Source: CAZZDK01 sp964652235 (lineage in GTDB: Bacteria > Pseudomonadota > Alphaproteobacteria > UBA9219). Taken from it: a stretch of 64,000 nt of DNA. The translations under genes were made by a program, and so were the position numbers. Below are positions 50,528 to 59,589 of the stretch, piece after piece (the first letter of the stretch is position 1; every line of letters begins with the position of its first letter). The notes under the pieces were generated by a model. That model did no database searches. It was not told the origin of the DNA and saw nothing but the letters and a program-made list of their open reading frames with translations. The stretch covers positions 1 to 64,000 of the forward strand of contig CAZZDK010000006.1 of the NCBI GenBank assembly GCA_964652235.1, read 5' to 3'.

Positions 50528-53173
50528 CTAAACGGCCAGCATAATCAGGTTTCTAAGCGCCTCCGCCCATAGGGAGCCCTGCCGCCAGGTTTCCATTTCC
50601 TCATCGGTTTCAAGACAGCAGCGCAGCATATACCGTTCGACGGTTTCCGTGTGATCGACGGTCATCATGACTTCCGCCGGAGGTTTCGAAAAAAGCGACA
50701 GCCCGGCGAAGCTCAAAACGGTGTCGGGTTTTATGGAAAGATCGGCCAGGGATATGCCTTGCTTGATTTGCAGGGGTAAAACGCCAACGCGGATCAGGTT
50801 CAGGCGACAGGCAGGCGCGAAACTTTCCGCGATCACAGCGCCCACGCCCAAAAGACGCGTCGCTTTGGCGGCCCATTCCTGTCCCGGGCCGTTGCCGTAA
50901 TTCTGGCCTGCCAGAACGACGAAGTTTTTTTTGTTTTCCTTATAAAGAAGCGCAGCTTCGAAGATGGACATCTTCGCGCCGGAAGGCGCGTAGATCGTAA
51001 ATCCTCCTGTCAGACCGGGCGCCAGGAGGTTGGCGAGAGAGGGATGAGTAAAGGCGGCGCGGACCATAAGGTCCTCGTTGCCGGTCCATTTTTTCAGCTT
51101 ACCGGGGTCAGTCGGCCAAGTACTTGTTTCCATTAGATATTTTCCAGCAAGCGAATCCTTCTTAAGCGGGAGATCCGGCAGTATTTGTTCCGCCTGCACA
51201 TCGTCGCCGAAGACGGCGATCGCCCTGGCGTCCGCAATATCGATCGGCGCTGCCGGTCTCGAAGGCAAGTCCCGAACGAAGGACGGCCTTTTGATGAGGG
51301 GGGAAGAAGGCGGCCAGGGAAAAAGCGGCTCGCCGGGGACGGCAGGAACGGAATCCAGGGCGTCTTCGCCGAAAAGAAGTTTGGTTTGTTTCGCGTAGAA
51401 AGAGCCGGGCGAACAGGTTTTAAGGAAAGCCGTCAATTCGCTCGCCGTCGGGAAAATGTCCTGAAAGGTTGCGTTCGGGCCGAAGGCGAGTTTGGGCAGG
51501 TCCACCGCCATGTTTCCGGCGAGCGCGTAACACACGACAAGGGAGGGAGAAGCCAGATAGCCCCCCTGGCACAGGGGATGAAGGGGGCCTTCCTTTTCGT
51601 TCGGTCCCGACGCGACGGCGCAAACGGGCAGCTTTTCCTTTTCAATCGTGGCGACAATGTTTTCGGAGATCGGCGGCGTTTCCCCGTCTTTAACGAAAAC
51701 AAAACCGAGGGACTCGAAATCCTCCTTAAGACCCGTTTCCGCCAAAAGCTCGCGCAAAGCGGGGCAGGGGACATTCAAAACGGCCCGAACCCAAGGCCTG
51801 ACCGTCAAGCCAAGTCGTCTGGCCTTGCGGGCGGCCAGACCTCCCAAGATAAGGTCGAAGGGATGGGCGCCGCTTCCCGACGGGCCGATGCAGGCCCAAA
51901 TCACGTCTCCATAATGGATCGGCGCCAGAGGGTCTGGTTTCTTTCCGGACGGCGGAAAGGCGGACGTAAACGAAGAAGAAACCTCGCCGACGGGCACGGC
52001 GTTGCAGGCGCGGCCCGGTCCGCCCAAGGCCAAGGGCGCCGCGTTAAGGTTGAAGGTTAGCGACGTCGTGAAATAGGGGTCCTGGTCCGAATCTTTGACG
52101 CCTGGCTCCTGCCAAAGGCCTTGTTCTCTGGCGTAGGCCTCCACGACGGCGATATGCGCCGGGCTTTTTCCCGAAAGCTCCAAATGATCCAAAACGGCTC
52201 TGTCGATGGGGAAAAAGACGGAAAGAGCGCCGGACTCGCACAGAATATCGGCGATGACGAGCCGGTCCGGAACGGAAAGATGGTCAAGCCCGGCGCCGTA
52301 GAACTCGATGATTTTCCCTGCCGTCTTGGTTTGTCGGACGGTTTTGAGAAGCGCCAGAGCCGCGCTTGTGGAATCGCTTTTGGCAGAAAGGCGGCCTTCG
52401 ATCTTGATCCCCAGGACGCCGGAAAAGGACAAAGGCGCGTGGGAATCGAGCCAGAGGGCTTCCACATCTAAAGCGTCCGCCGGAAAGGCCAGAACGCCCA
52501 GGCCGCCCGCGACGGGCAGGCGGCGACTTGAGCCGAAGACGGAGTCGGGAAACAGAAGCGGCGGCAATGGTTCCGAGCGGCGTTCCGCCTGCACGACGGG
52601 AGACAAAAAGCCCGCATTCAGCGCGTTCATCTCTCCCTTGCCGGGGGAGATCAGCCGCAGATTGGCGAAGGCCTGCGCACCCCAGCGAAGAAGGGAAAGC
52701 CTTTCCTGCCGTTCCGGCGCCGTCTCTCGGACGAAACCCGCCACAACGTCCGTCGGATAGCGAGGGGAAAGAAGGAGCGGATCGACCTTTCGGTCCGCCA
52801 GCGCGTCTCTGAGAGTCGCCATGTCCGTCAGGACGGAGGTGGCGGCTTCGTCCTGGATTAAGAATCTCGCTGGGCGAAAGGCGATGGGCGGCGGGTTCTT
52901 TCGGAGCGCGTGAAAGGCCGAAAGGGCGCGCATATCTTCGATCGTTACGGAAATCTCGTCTTCATGCCGGAGAAGATTTTCCAAAAGAACCCGGACCGAG
53001 CGGGGAAGATGGGACAGATCGCCCAAGGTCTGCTCGGCGACTTTGAGGCTGTAATAGGCGTAAGACTTATCTTCGATCGTCAGCTCGGACAGGCAGTTAA
53101 GCGTGTCCCGGCTTTGGGGAAGAGGCATGGACGATACCGTTTTGGGCTTGTCGAGACTTTTCTGGGTGGACAT
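50528..53173 (-). CDS. Aconitase A-like protein without Fe-S ligands (predicted pseudoenzyme)
   Basis: 881 aa, the full AcnA length (~890) and domain order. Start similar to AcnA ('YAYYSLKVAEQTLGDLSHLPRSVRVLLENLLR'). Further matches: 'SLLRWGAQAFANLRLISPGKG', 'GKIIEFYGAGLDHLSVPDRLVIADI', 'KARRLGLTVRPWVRAVL', 'NYGNGPGQEWAAKATRLLGVGAVIAESF', 'GVLPLQI'. But the 'SCTNTSNPS' block reads 'ACIGPSGSGAHP', the 'CTTCIGNSGPL' block is missing ('VKDGETPPISE'), and the active-site 'SSRDWAAKG' is 'GPGQEWAAK'. At least two of three cluster cysteines and the catalytic Arg/Ser are lost, so it should not act as aconitase. The start is uncertain (ATG 53173, or 53128 or GTG 53179). Confidence 0.85.
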   Translation of the reverse strand: MSTQKSLDKPKTVSSMPLPQSRDTLNCLSELTIEDKSYAYYSLKVAEQTLGDLSHLPRSVRVLLENLLRHEDEISVTIEDMRALSAFHALRKNPPPIAFRPARFLIQDEAATSVLTDMATLRDALADRKVDPLLLSPRYPTDVVAGFVRETAPERQERLSLLRWGAQAFANLRLISPGKGEMNALNAGFLSPVVQAERRSEPLPPLLFPDSVFGSSRRLPVAGGLGVLAFPADALDVEALWLDSHAPLSFSGVLGIKIEGRLSAKSDSTSAALALLKTVRQTKTAGKIIEFYGAGLDHLSVPDRLVIADILCESGALSVFFPIDRAVLDHLELSGKSPAHIAVVEAYAREQGLWQEPGVKDSDQDPYFTTSLTFNLNAAPLALGGPGRACNAVPVGEVSSSFTSAFPPSGKKPDPLAPIHYGDVIWACIGPSGSGAHPFDLILGGLAARKARRLGLTVRPWVRAVLNVPCPALRELLAETGLKEDFESLGFVFVKDGETPPISENIVATIEKEKLPVCAVASGPNEKEGPLHPLCQGGYLASPSLVVCYALAGNMAVDLPKLAFGPNATFQDIFPTASELTAFLKTCSPGSFYAKQTKLLFGEDALDSVPAVPGEPLFPWPPSSPLIKRPSFVRDLPSRPAAPIDIADARAIAVFGDDVQAEQILPDLPLKKDSLAGKYLMETSTWPTDPGKLKKWTGNEDLMVRAAFTHPSLANLLAPGLTGGFTIYAPSGAKMSIFEAALLYKENKKNFVVLAGQNYGNGPGQEWAAKATRLLGVGAVIAESFAPACRLNLIRVGVLPLQIKQGISLADLSIKPDTVLSFAGLSLFSKPPAEVMMTVDHTETVERYMLRCCLETDEEMETWRQGSLWAEALRNLIMLAV

Positions 53174-53231
53174 TATCACATATAAGATAAACTATCCTGG
53201 GAATGATTCTCCAACCGATTTTTGCGCGTCC

Positions 53232-53666
53232 ATGGTCTCCTTTCGTTCCTGTTTTTCGGTTTTGGCGCTGGGGGTTGCCCTTGTCGTTCCGGCTTCGGCT
53301 GAAGCCGCCTTTCTTTTCTGCAACCAGACCAAAACGACCATTGAGGCGGCTTTCGGCTCGCGCGAAGACGGCAAATGGCTTTCGGAAGGTTGGTGGCAGC
53401 TCGAACCGGGGCAATGCGCGCGCGTGACCAACAAGCCCTTGACGCAGAGGTTCTATTTCTACTATGCGCGAGAGCTGGCCCTGCCGACCCCCGACGGGCG
53501 CGAGCCGAAGATTTGGGACGGCAAATACGCTTTTTGCACGGACAACAAGGCGTTTCGGATCGAGGGCGACGGAAATTGCGAGCCGCGCGGCTATCGCAAG
53601 CAGGGATTTAGAGAGGTCGATGTAGGTCCAAAACAAAAGACCTATACGCTGACGTTCAAGGAATAA
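53232..53666 (+). CDS. DUF1036 family exported protein
   Basis: 144 aa. A signal peptide is cut at 'PASAEAAFLF' (residue ~24). The mature protein begins 'FCNQTKTTIEAAFGSREDGKWLSEGWWQLEPGQCARV' and contains 'RFYFYYARELALP' and 'FCTDNKAFRIEGDGNCEPRGY', the DUF1036 pattern with two Cys pairs. Function unknown; the family is common in Alphaproteobacteria and occasionally linked to envelope stress. Divergent from the aconitase-like gene. Confidence 0.88.
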   Translation: MVSFRSCFSVLALGVALVVPASAEAAFLFCNQTKTTIEAAFGSREDGKWLSEGWWQLEPGQCARVTNKPLTQRFYFYYARELALPTPDGREPKIWDGKYAFCTDNKAFRIEGDGNCEPRGYRKQGFREVDVGPKQKTYTLTFKE

Positions 53667-53673
53667 GGGCGGC

Positions 53674-54486
53674 ATGAAAACGGAACTGGTTTCCTGTAGA
53701 GGCTCGGCTTTCCGGGGCTTCTTGAAACTTGGCGGGTTTATTCTCCTGGTCCTGGCTTTCGTGCCCGTTCACCTCGTTTTGCGAGCGACAGGAAAGATCG
53801 AGCCGACCGTTCTGCCGCGCGCTTTTCACCGCGCTTTGTGCGGCCTTGTCGGCTTTAAGATCAGGGTGCGCGGGCGGATGGCGGTGGACGGGGCCGCGAC
53901 GCTTTTCGTTTCCAACCATTCTTCCTATCTCGACATACCGGTTCTCGGCTCGATCATCCCCGGTTGCTTCGTGGCAAAGTCGGAAGTCGCTTCCTGGCCC
54001 TTTATCGGGATGATGGCCAGGCTTCAGAATTCCGTGTTCATCGAGCGACGCACCATCCGCGCCGGGGAGCAGAACAAGATCATGCGCGAAAGGCTCGAAA
54101 AAGGCGACCATCTGATCCTTTTCCCCGAAGGCACGTCTTCGGACGGCCACAGGACGCTGCCTTTCAAAAGCAGTTTGTTTCATATCGTCGAAAAACCGTT
54201 GCCGGACGGGAATCTGCCGCGCATTCAGCCCGTTTCCATCGTAGCCACGGAAATCGGCGGCTTGCCGATGGGAAGGGCCTGGCGGCCCTATTACGCCTGG
54301 TACGGGGATATGACGCTCGTCAAGCACGTATGGGAATTTTTCAAGATAGGCTCCTTTACCGTCGATGTGATCTTTCATCCCCCCGTGACGATGGAGGATT
54401 TCGGTTCCCGCAAGCTTCTGGCGGATTATTGCCAAAGGACCGTCGCGAAAGGCGTCGATCAATGCGTGACGGGCCGCTTCGCATGA
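53674..54486 (+). CDS. plsC: 1-acyl-sn-glycerol-3-phosphate acyltransferase (PlsC family)
   Basis: 270 aa. N-terminal transmembrane helix (about residues 16-36). The catalytic NHX4D box is 'SNHSSYLDIPVLGS', the acceptor motif is 'FIERRTIRAG', and the third motif is 'LILFPEGTSSDGHRTLPFKSS'. It adds the second acyl chain in phosphatidic acid synthesis; some homologues make ornithine lipids (OlsA). The stop overlaps miaB (ATGA), an arrangement seen in other Alphaproteobacteria. Confidence 0.92.
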   Translation: MKTELVSCRGSAFRGFLKLGGFILLVLAFVPVHLVLRATGKIEPTVLPRAFHRALCGLVGFKIRVRGRMAVDGAATLFVSNHSSYLDIPVLGSIIPGCFVAKSEVASWPFIGMMARLQNSVFIERRTIRAGEQNKIMRERLEKGDHLILFPEGTSSDGHRTLPFKSSLFHIVEKPLPDGNLPRIQPVSIVATEIGGLPMGRAWRPYYAWYGDMTLVKHVWEFFKIGSFTVDVIFHPPVTMEDFGSRKLLADYCQRTVAKGVDQCVTGRFA

Positions 54487-55781
54487 AGTTCCTGATTAAG
54501 ACCTGGGGCTGCCAGATGAACGTGTACGATTCGGCGCGCATGGCCGACGTTCTCGTCTCGCTGGGTTACGAGAAAACGGACGATCCGCTTCAGGCCGATC
54601 TTGTCGTCTTCAACACCTGCCATATCCGCGAAAAAGCCAGCGAAAAGCTGTTTTCCGAATTGGGCCGTTTGCATAAGGCGCGAAAGGACGAGGGGGCCCT
54701 GATCGCCGTTGCGGGCTGCGTGGCGCAGGCGGCGGGCGAGGACCTTCAGGCGCGCGCGCCCTTCGTCGATCTGATCTTCGGCCCGCAGACTTATCACCTG
54801 TTGCCGGAAATGCTCGCGAAGGCCGCGCGGAAAAAAGGCGCCGTTTTGAACCTCGATTTTCCGCCGGAGCCGAAGTTCGATTTTCTTCCCGCCGCGCGCG
54901 GGGAAACAGGCGTCAGCGCTTTTCTGGCGATTCAGGAAGGCTGCGACCGTTTTTGCAGCTATTGCGTCGTGCCCTATACGCGCGGCGCGGAATATTCGCG
55001 GGCTTTCGGCTCTATCGTGAAAGAGGCCGAACTTTTGGTCCAAGGCGGCGCGAAGGAAATCACGCTGCTCGGCCAGAACGTGAACGCCTATCGCGACGAA
55101 GACGGCAAGGGCCTTGCTGCGTTGATCCGCGAATTGGCCGAGATTCCCGGCCTTTTGCGGATTCGCTACACGACGTCCCATCCCCTGTCCGTCACGGACG
55201 ATCTGATCGCCGCGCATGCGCAAGTCGAAAAGCTTATGCCGTTTCTGCACCTGCCTGTGCAGAGCGGATCGGATAGAATACTCGAAGCCATGAACCGCAA
55301 GCACACGGCGGACGCTTATCGCCGAGTCGTAGAGAAACTTCGCGCGGCGCGGGGCGATCTGGCGCTGTCTTCGGATTTCATCGTCGGCTTTCCGGGCGAG
55401 ACGGACGCGGATTTTAAGGACACGATGAAGCTTGTCCGGGAAACAGGCTATGCGCAGGCCTTTTCTTTTAAGTACAGCCGCCGTCCCGGCACGCCCGCCG
55501 CCGCGATGGAGGGCCAGGTGCCGGAGAAAATCAAAGACGAGCGCTTGGCTGAGCTTCAGAAGCTCTTACGGGCGCAGCAGACGGCTTTTAACAAGGCGTG
55601 CGAGGGAAAGGTTCTGCCCGTTCTTTTCGACAGCCTTAGCGACAGGCCGGGCTTTGTTTTTGGGCGTACGCCTTATTTGCAGGCGGTTCGCGCTTCTGGC
55701 GACGCTGCGCTGATAGGGGCCGAGCGCCGCGTCAGGATAACCCGCGCCGCGCCGAATAGCCTTAGCGGCGAGATGGAATGA
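54483..55781 (+). CDS. miaB: tRNA-2-methylthio-N6-dimethylallyladenosine synthase MiaB
   Basis: 432 aa. N-terminal UPF0004 domain with three cluster cysteines ('KTWGCQMNVYDS', 'FNTCHIREKA', 'AGCVAQAAGE'), the radical-SAM site 'QEGCDRFCSYCVVPYTRG', 'LLGQNVNAYRDEDGKG', 'MPFLHLPVQSGSD', 'SDFIVGFPGETDADF', and a C-terminal TRAM region ('VLPVLFDSLSDRPGFVFGRTPYLQAV'). It methylthiolates A37 in tRNAs. All six cysteines are kept. Coupled to plsC. Confidence 0.96.
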   Translation: MKFLIKTWGCQMNVYDSARMADVLVSLGYEKTDDPLQADLVVFNTCHIREKASEKLFSELGRLHKARKDEGALIAVAGCVAQAAGEDLQARAPFVDLIFGPQTYHLLPEMLAKAARKKGAVLNLDFPPEPKFDFLPAARGETGVSAFLAIQEGCDRFCSYCVVPYTRGAEYSRAFGSIVKEAELLVQGGAKEITLLGQNVNAYRDEDGKGLAALIRELAEIPGLLRIRYTTSHPLSVTDDLIAAHAQVEKLMPFLHLPVQSGSDRILEAMNRKHTADAYRRVVEKLRAARGDLALSSDFIVGFPGETDADFKDTMKLVRETGYAQAFSFKYSRRPGTPAAAMEGQVPEKIKDERLAELQKLLRAQQTAFNKACEGKVLPVLFDSLSDRPGFVFGRTPYLQAVRASGDAALIGAERRVRITRAAPNSLSGEME

Positions 55782-55833
55782 TTCAAAAAAAGCAAATTAA
55801 CCAAACAAAATCCCTCAGAATCGATACGATAGT

Positions 55834-56559
55834 GTGGTAAAAGAGACGAAACGGTTCCTAACGGATTATTTGGCTATGGAATGCTCTCTTCTTTTAGCGC
55901 CTACTTTTTTAACTCCCGTTTGGGGGAATTTTTCGTCTTCTCCGCAGGCCGAAGAGGGGTTTGATCCTGCCTCTCGGTGGCTCAAGGGCGCATTTCTTAA
56001 GGCAACGGTGCAGTTCGGCAAGGTTGTGACCCGCAAAAATCGTGCTTTGGCCAAAGAGATCATCCGTTTGTTGCGCGCCTGTTCCTATGACGTCGTTTGT
56101 CCGAAGGAGGGGAAAGCGTTCTTAGCCAGCGATCTTATTTTCGTCCTTCGCCCCCACGTCAAAGATTCCGCGTTTGCAAACGGCGCTTTTTCCAAACCGA
56201 TGGTGCCGTTCAAGAATCTCGTTCTTCCTTTTGCGGAGGATGTCAGGTCGTTTTACATCCCCGTCAGCGGCCAGACGCGCGTGCTTGTGGATACGGAAAA
56301 CAAAAAGATTGTGCCGTACGGTCCCGGACTGAAGGGAATCAGAAAGGCCCTTCGTCTTGGCGTTGAACCGCCGCGATCTCTCCTTCTGGAAGGACAGAAA
56401 CTGGCGGATATTGTGAAAGAAGAATTTCCGGTCGGAATAAACCTGAAGCGGGATGCCAGACGAATCGACTTTCCCCGCTGCGTTCGTCGGCGAAACGGGC
56501 CTTTCGGCGCTTCTGGTCCAGGTTATACGGTTTCTTCCCCGCCTTCCGGTTCGGCATAG
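55834..56559 (+). CDS. Hypothetical protein
   Basis: 241 aa from GTG 55834, or 227 from ATG 55876. Near residues 15-230 the text is protein-like ('VTRKNRALAKEIIRLLRACSYDVVCPKEGKAFLASDLIFVLRPH', 'KNLVLPFAEDVRSFYIPVSGQTRVLVDTENKKIVPYGPGLKG'). No family recognised. The last ~25 residues are low quality and lie over the end of the MarR gene on the other strand (37 bp); another frame reads 'TFPAAFVGETGLSALLVQV', so a frameshift near 56450 is possible. Slightly lower GC than its neighbours. Confidence 0.6.
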   Translation: MVKETKRFLTDYLAMECSLLLAPTFLTPVWGNFSSSPQAEEGFDPASRWLKGAFLKATVQFGKVVTRKNRALAKEIIRLLRACSYDVVCPKEGKAFLASDLIFVLRPHVKDSAFANGAFSKPMVPFKNLVLPFAEDVRSFYIPVSGQTRVLVDTENKKIVPYGPGLKGIRKALRLGVEPPRSLLLEGQKLADIVKEEFPVGINLKRDARRIDFPRCVRRRNGPFGASGPGYTVSSPPSGSA

Positions 56560-57008
56560 CGCACGGCGTCGGACCAGCAGCGCTCAAGGTCGCGCAAAAG
56601 GCCGTGCGTCGTCTCAATCCGCGCGGCGTCTTTGTCGCTCAAAAGCGACGCCGCCCATTTTTGTTCCAGTTCGGCCAGTTTGCGCAGAACGTCCTGACCC
56701 TTGGGCGTGATTTTAAGCAGGGCCGAGCGGCGATCCTGTTTTGAGGCGATGCGGTCCACATAGCCGCCCTCGACAAGCTGCTTGAGGTTGTACGAGGCGT
56801 TGGAGCCGAGATAGTATCCGCGCTCGATCAAATCCCTCACCGAGATGTTCTCATGTCCGATATTGCCGAGCATCATGACCTGGACCGGGCTGATATCGCG
56901 TACGCCCGCGCGGCCAAGCTCAAGCCGCACCACGTCCAGAAAACGCCGGTGCATCCGCTCGATCTGGCGGGGCAGGTCTTGAATCAGTTTAACGTCCGTT
57001 TCCTGCAT
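56523..57008 (-). CDS. MarR family regulator, LdtR-like
   Basis: 161 aa winged-helix protein. 'DLPRQIERMHRRFLDVVRLELGRAGVRDISPVQVMMLGNIG', 'ISVRDLIERGYYLGSNASYNLKQLVEGGYVDRIASKQDRRSALLKITPKG' match the alphaproteobacterial LdtR subgroup, known in Liberibacter and relatives to control cell-wall L,D-transpeptidase genes. The target here is unknown. It is divergent from tadD, with 97 bp between starts, so tadD may be in its reach (inference). Confidence 0.85.
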   Translation of the reverse strand: MQETDVKLIQDLPRQIERMHRRFLDVVRLELGRAGVRDISPVQVMMLGNIGHENISVRDLIERGYYLGSNASYNLKQLVEGGYVDRIASKQDRRSALLKITPKGQDVLRKLAELEQKWAASLLSDKDAARIETTHGLLRDLERCWSDAVRYAEPEGGEETV

Positions 57009-57104
57009 GGCCCCGGATTCTGAGGCTTACACAATAATATTTGGTTAAACGGCGGCTTGTGGCAGGATGGGGGCCTCTCGCCCTTCCGGCTTATGGGGTT
57101 TTCC

Positions 57105-58121
57105 ATGCGCTTTCGTCCCGCTTTTTCCGCCTTTTTTCTTGTTTTTCTAGCCGCCTGCGGCGCGTTTCACCCTATCGAAGAGACCGATTCCTTCGGCGCG
57201 GGCATGGCTCGCATGGGCCGCCATTTGCAGGAGAGGGGCGAACTTGGCGCCGCCATCGAGTTTTATCGTCGGGCGCTGGCCAGCGAACCCTCGAATCTGG
57301 CCGCGATTCAAGGACTGGCCTCGCTTTTTGAACAATGGGGCGACCGGCAGGCGGCGGCGGGGGTTTATGCGAACGGCGTGGCCGCTCGGCCCAAGGACGG
57401 CGAGCTTCGCCGCAGCTACGGAAAACTTCTTATCGCGCTGGACGAACCTGCGGCGGCCAAGGAGCAATTCGAGGCGGCGCTGGACATCGACGACGACGAC
57501 CTAAAGGCGCGAAACGGACTCGGAATTGCGCTCGATTATCTCGGCGAGCACCGCAAGGCGCAAAGGGAGTATGAAAAGGTTCTGGACGAAGAGCCGGGCA
57601 ACCTCGCCACGATCAACAACCTCGCTTACTCTTATATTCTGGTCCATCGCTACGACCTCGCGATGAAAACCTTGGAGCCGCACGCCATGAAGCCCTCGGC
57701 CACGGCGGCGCTGCGTCAGAATCTGGCTCTTGCCTACGGCCTTTCGGGCATGGAGGCGGATGCCGAACGGGTCGCGCGCCTCGATCTTTCGCCGGAAAAG
57801 GTGAAAGAAAATATGAATTATTATCGCCGCAAACGCGCCGAACTGGCCGTGAGCAAGGCGCCCTACGCCGAGCTTGGTACCTATGCGACCGAGGCGATGG
57901 CGCTGGAGCGGATCAACAGGCTGAAAAGCGAGATGAAAAACGTGGGCGGCGATCTGCGGCCCGTGGTCCTGCCCGAAGTCGCTGCGCCCGGCGGCACGCC
58001 CCGCTTTGCGGTGCGCATGATGGGCTGCTCACGACCGGACGACGTGACGCGCCTTTGCGCGACGCTTGCGGCCTCCGGCATCCCCTGCGTCCCCCGCGGC
58101 AAAGGGGCCGAGATGGAGTGA
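57105..58121 (+). CDS. tadD: TadD-like TPR lipoprotein of the Flp/Tad pilus
   Basis: 338 aa. Lipoprotein signal 'FFLVFLAACGAF' (Cys about residue 15). At least four TPR repeats (about residues 45-210: 'MGRHLQERGELGAAIEFYRRALASEPSNLAAIQGL', 'KARNGLGIALDYLGEHRKAQREYEKVLDEEPGNLATINNL'). The C-terminal part has 'GTPRFAVRMMGCSRPDDVTRLCATLAASGI', a possible SPOR-like fold. TadD is an assembly factor for the outer-membrane secretin. ATG 57093 is an alternative start. It faces tadC, which lies 2 kb away on the other strand. Confidence 0.85.
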   Translation: MRFRPAFSAFFLVFLAACGAFHPIEETDSFGAGMARMGRHLQERGELGAAIEFYRRALASEPSNLAAIQGLASLFEQWGDRQAAAGVYANGVAARPKDGELRRSYGKLLIALDEPAAAKEQFEAALDIDDDDLKARNGLGIALDYLGEHRKAQREYEKVLDEEPGNLATINNLAYSYILVHRYDLAMKTLEPHAMKPSATAALRQNLALAYGLSGMEADAERVARLDLSPEKVKENMNYYRRKRAELAVSKAPYAELGTYATEAMALERINRLKSEMKNVGGDLRPVVLPEVAAPGGTPRFAVRMMGCSRPDDVTRLCATLAASGIPCVPRGKGAEME

Positions 58122-58151
58122 GGGGGAGTGATCGCGCCGAGTTGGGCTGCA

Positions 58152-58260
58152 AACCAAGGGTTTCTGCGCCTGTCGGCGGTTACGTACTTCAATGCACGCT
58201 GCGCTCCGGCCTGTCCGCCATAGCCCGCAGGGCGACGGCAGATTCTCGAGACCCTTGGTT
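58152..58260. repeat. Inverted repeat element between tadD and the GNAT gene
   Basis: AACCAAGGGT (58152-58161) and ACCCTTGGTT (58251-58260) are perfect 10-bp inverted repeats about 90 bp apart, with no gene between. The interior is GC-rich, unlike the AT-rich GNAT gene that starts right after. It marks the left edge of the AT-rich insert. Confidence 0.6.
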
Positions 58261-58266
58261 CTCGCC

Positions 58267-58878
58267 TCAACCTGACGCAACAGGAAATTCTTCCCGCTCC
58301 TTATTTTTCTTAAGGGGGATACGATACCATAGACCGTTTGCAGTTTGGCCATCACCCCATTTCATAGGGATTGTTCGCCAGTATTCGGCTCCGTACTTTT
58401 TGTTGACGGTTTCTGAAATGTAATTTCCCTCGCGGTGAAAAACGACGGCGCTGAAGAACCTTCGGTTTTGTTCTGCCCAAAGAAGTCTTGCTTTATAAAG
58501 ATACGGAGACAAACCTTGACCACGGTAGCCCATTCTTATGTAAGATTTTCCAAAAAGGGCGGTGTGGCCGGTTGGATCTTCCTCCCAAGCCATAGCCGTT
58601 GTGATACCGATGATTTCCTTTTCACCCTTAAAGAGACCAATGGCGCATTGTTCTTCAGAGCTAGAACACCATTGCAGCCAATAGGTCATAGGTAGAAGAG
58701 ATTCCTCTTCATAAGACGAAGCAAAAAATTTTCCTTCATACCATAAAGCCTCTAAACGTATTTCCTTGAAGGAAAGAGCGTCTTCAGAAGAAAGAATTTT
58801 TACTTCCGGCGAGAGAAAGAAGTTTTCTTCTGGGAAGAGAGATGATTTGGCTCTGTGTAAAGTATGAACGGATTTCAT
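58267..58878 (-). CDS. GNAT family N-acetyltransferase
   Basis: 203 aa. GNAT acetyl-CoA site is 'RMGYRGQGLSPYLYKARLLWA' (R-x-x-G-x-G/A), with 'EIIGITTAMAWEEDPTGHTALFGKSYI' before and 'GAEYWRTIPM' after. Substrate unknown. The codon use is much more AT-rich than that of the flanking Tad genes, a sign of recent transfer. It follows the XRE regulator gene with 1 bp between, so the two are one unit. Confidence 0.87.
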   Translation of the reverse strand: MKSVHTLHRAKSSLFPEENFFLSPEVKILSSEDALSFKEIRLEALWYEGKFFASSYEEESLLPMTYWLQWCSSSEEQCAIGLFKGEKEIIGITTAMAWEEDPTGHTALFGKSYIRMGYRGQGLSPYLYKARLLWAEQNRRFFSAVVFHREGNYISETVNKKYGAEYWRTIPMKWGDGQTANGLWYRIPLKKNKEREEFPVASG

Positions 58879-58879
58879 T

Positions 58880-59533
58880 TTATGATTCCTTATTTCTAGG
58901 TGGGTCTGAAGCTTCTCGCCAGGCTACATTAAAAGATTCTCGATAAGCGTTTGCCAAAGGAGCAGACCTTATTAGAACAACATAGGGTGGGGAATGATGG
59001 AGAAATGAGATAAGAGCAAGGCAATCCCCAAACGCATAAAAGGATGTTGGTGCGGTTATATCTGACTTTTGCCATTTGTAGAGAGCGTAGGATGAAGAGA
59101 AATTGCTCTTCATTGTCAATATGCGGAAGGAGACCTTTCCTTTATCGACGAGTTTTTTCATCCTTTGTCTGTGTATGTCCGGGTCTTTTCTGTATTTTGA
59201 CAAAAGATTTTCGTCCGAAACGCTTACGCAAACTTCACCGCCATGCTGGCTCAGGTGCTGATACATATATTCATAAAATTCATCGAATCGATCCGGTCCT
59301 TCAAAAACCTCCAAATCGCTTGATTTTAATTTGACACCTTGTCCATCCGTAAATTCAATCCCTCTGTTACTCAAAGCCTTGAAAATATCCGACATCGTTC
59401 CCTCGCGCGGGGTGACGGTGCCCGCCTCAATCTTCCTGATCGCCTGGGGGGTGAGGCCGGTGGCTTCGGCCAGCTCGTCCTGGCTCATATCAATGAGGGC
59501 GCGCGCGGCGCGAATCTGACGACCAACGATCAT
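58880..59533 (-). CDS. XRE family HTH regulator with a C-terminal effector-like domain
   Basis: 217 aa from ATG 59533. The helix-turn-helix is near the N-terminus ('GRQIRAARALIDMSQDELAEATGLTPQAIRKIEAGTVTPREG', residues ~3-45). The rest (~70-217) resembles a regulator sensor domain ('DRFDEFYEYMYQHLSQHGGEVCVSVSDENLLSKY', 'ALYKWQKSDITAPTSFYAFGDCLALISF'), like those seen after HTH in some regulators that carry a PLD-like fold; I do not name it. AT-rich like the GNAT gene. Likely controls itself and the GNAT gene through the palindrome upstream. Confidence 0.85.
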   Translation of the reverse strand: MIVGRQIRAARALIDMSQDELAEATGLTPQAIRKIEAGTVTPREGTMSDIFKALSNRGIEFTDGQGVKLKSSDLEVFEGPDRFDEFYEYMYQHLSQHGGEVCVSVSDENLLSKYRKDPDIHRQRMKKLVDKGKVSFRILTMKSNFSSSYALYKWQKSDITAPTSFYAFGDCLALISFLHHSPPYVVLIRSAPLANAYRESFNVAWREASDPPRNKES

Positions 59534-59589
59534 GTTCAGCCCCATTCAGGCTTAAAAAAGTGTTAAAAGGTTCCGAAAGCGAAATTATC

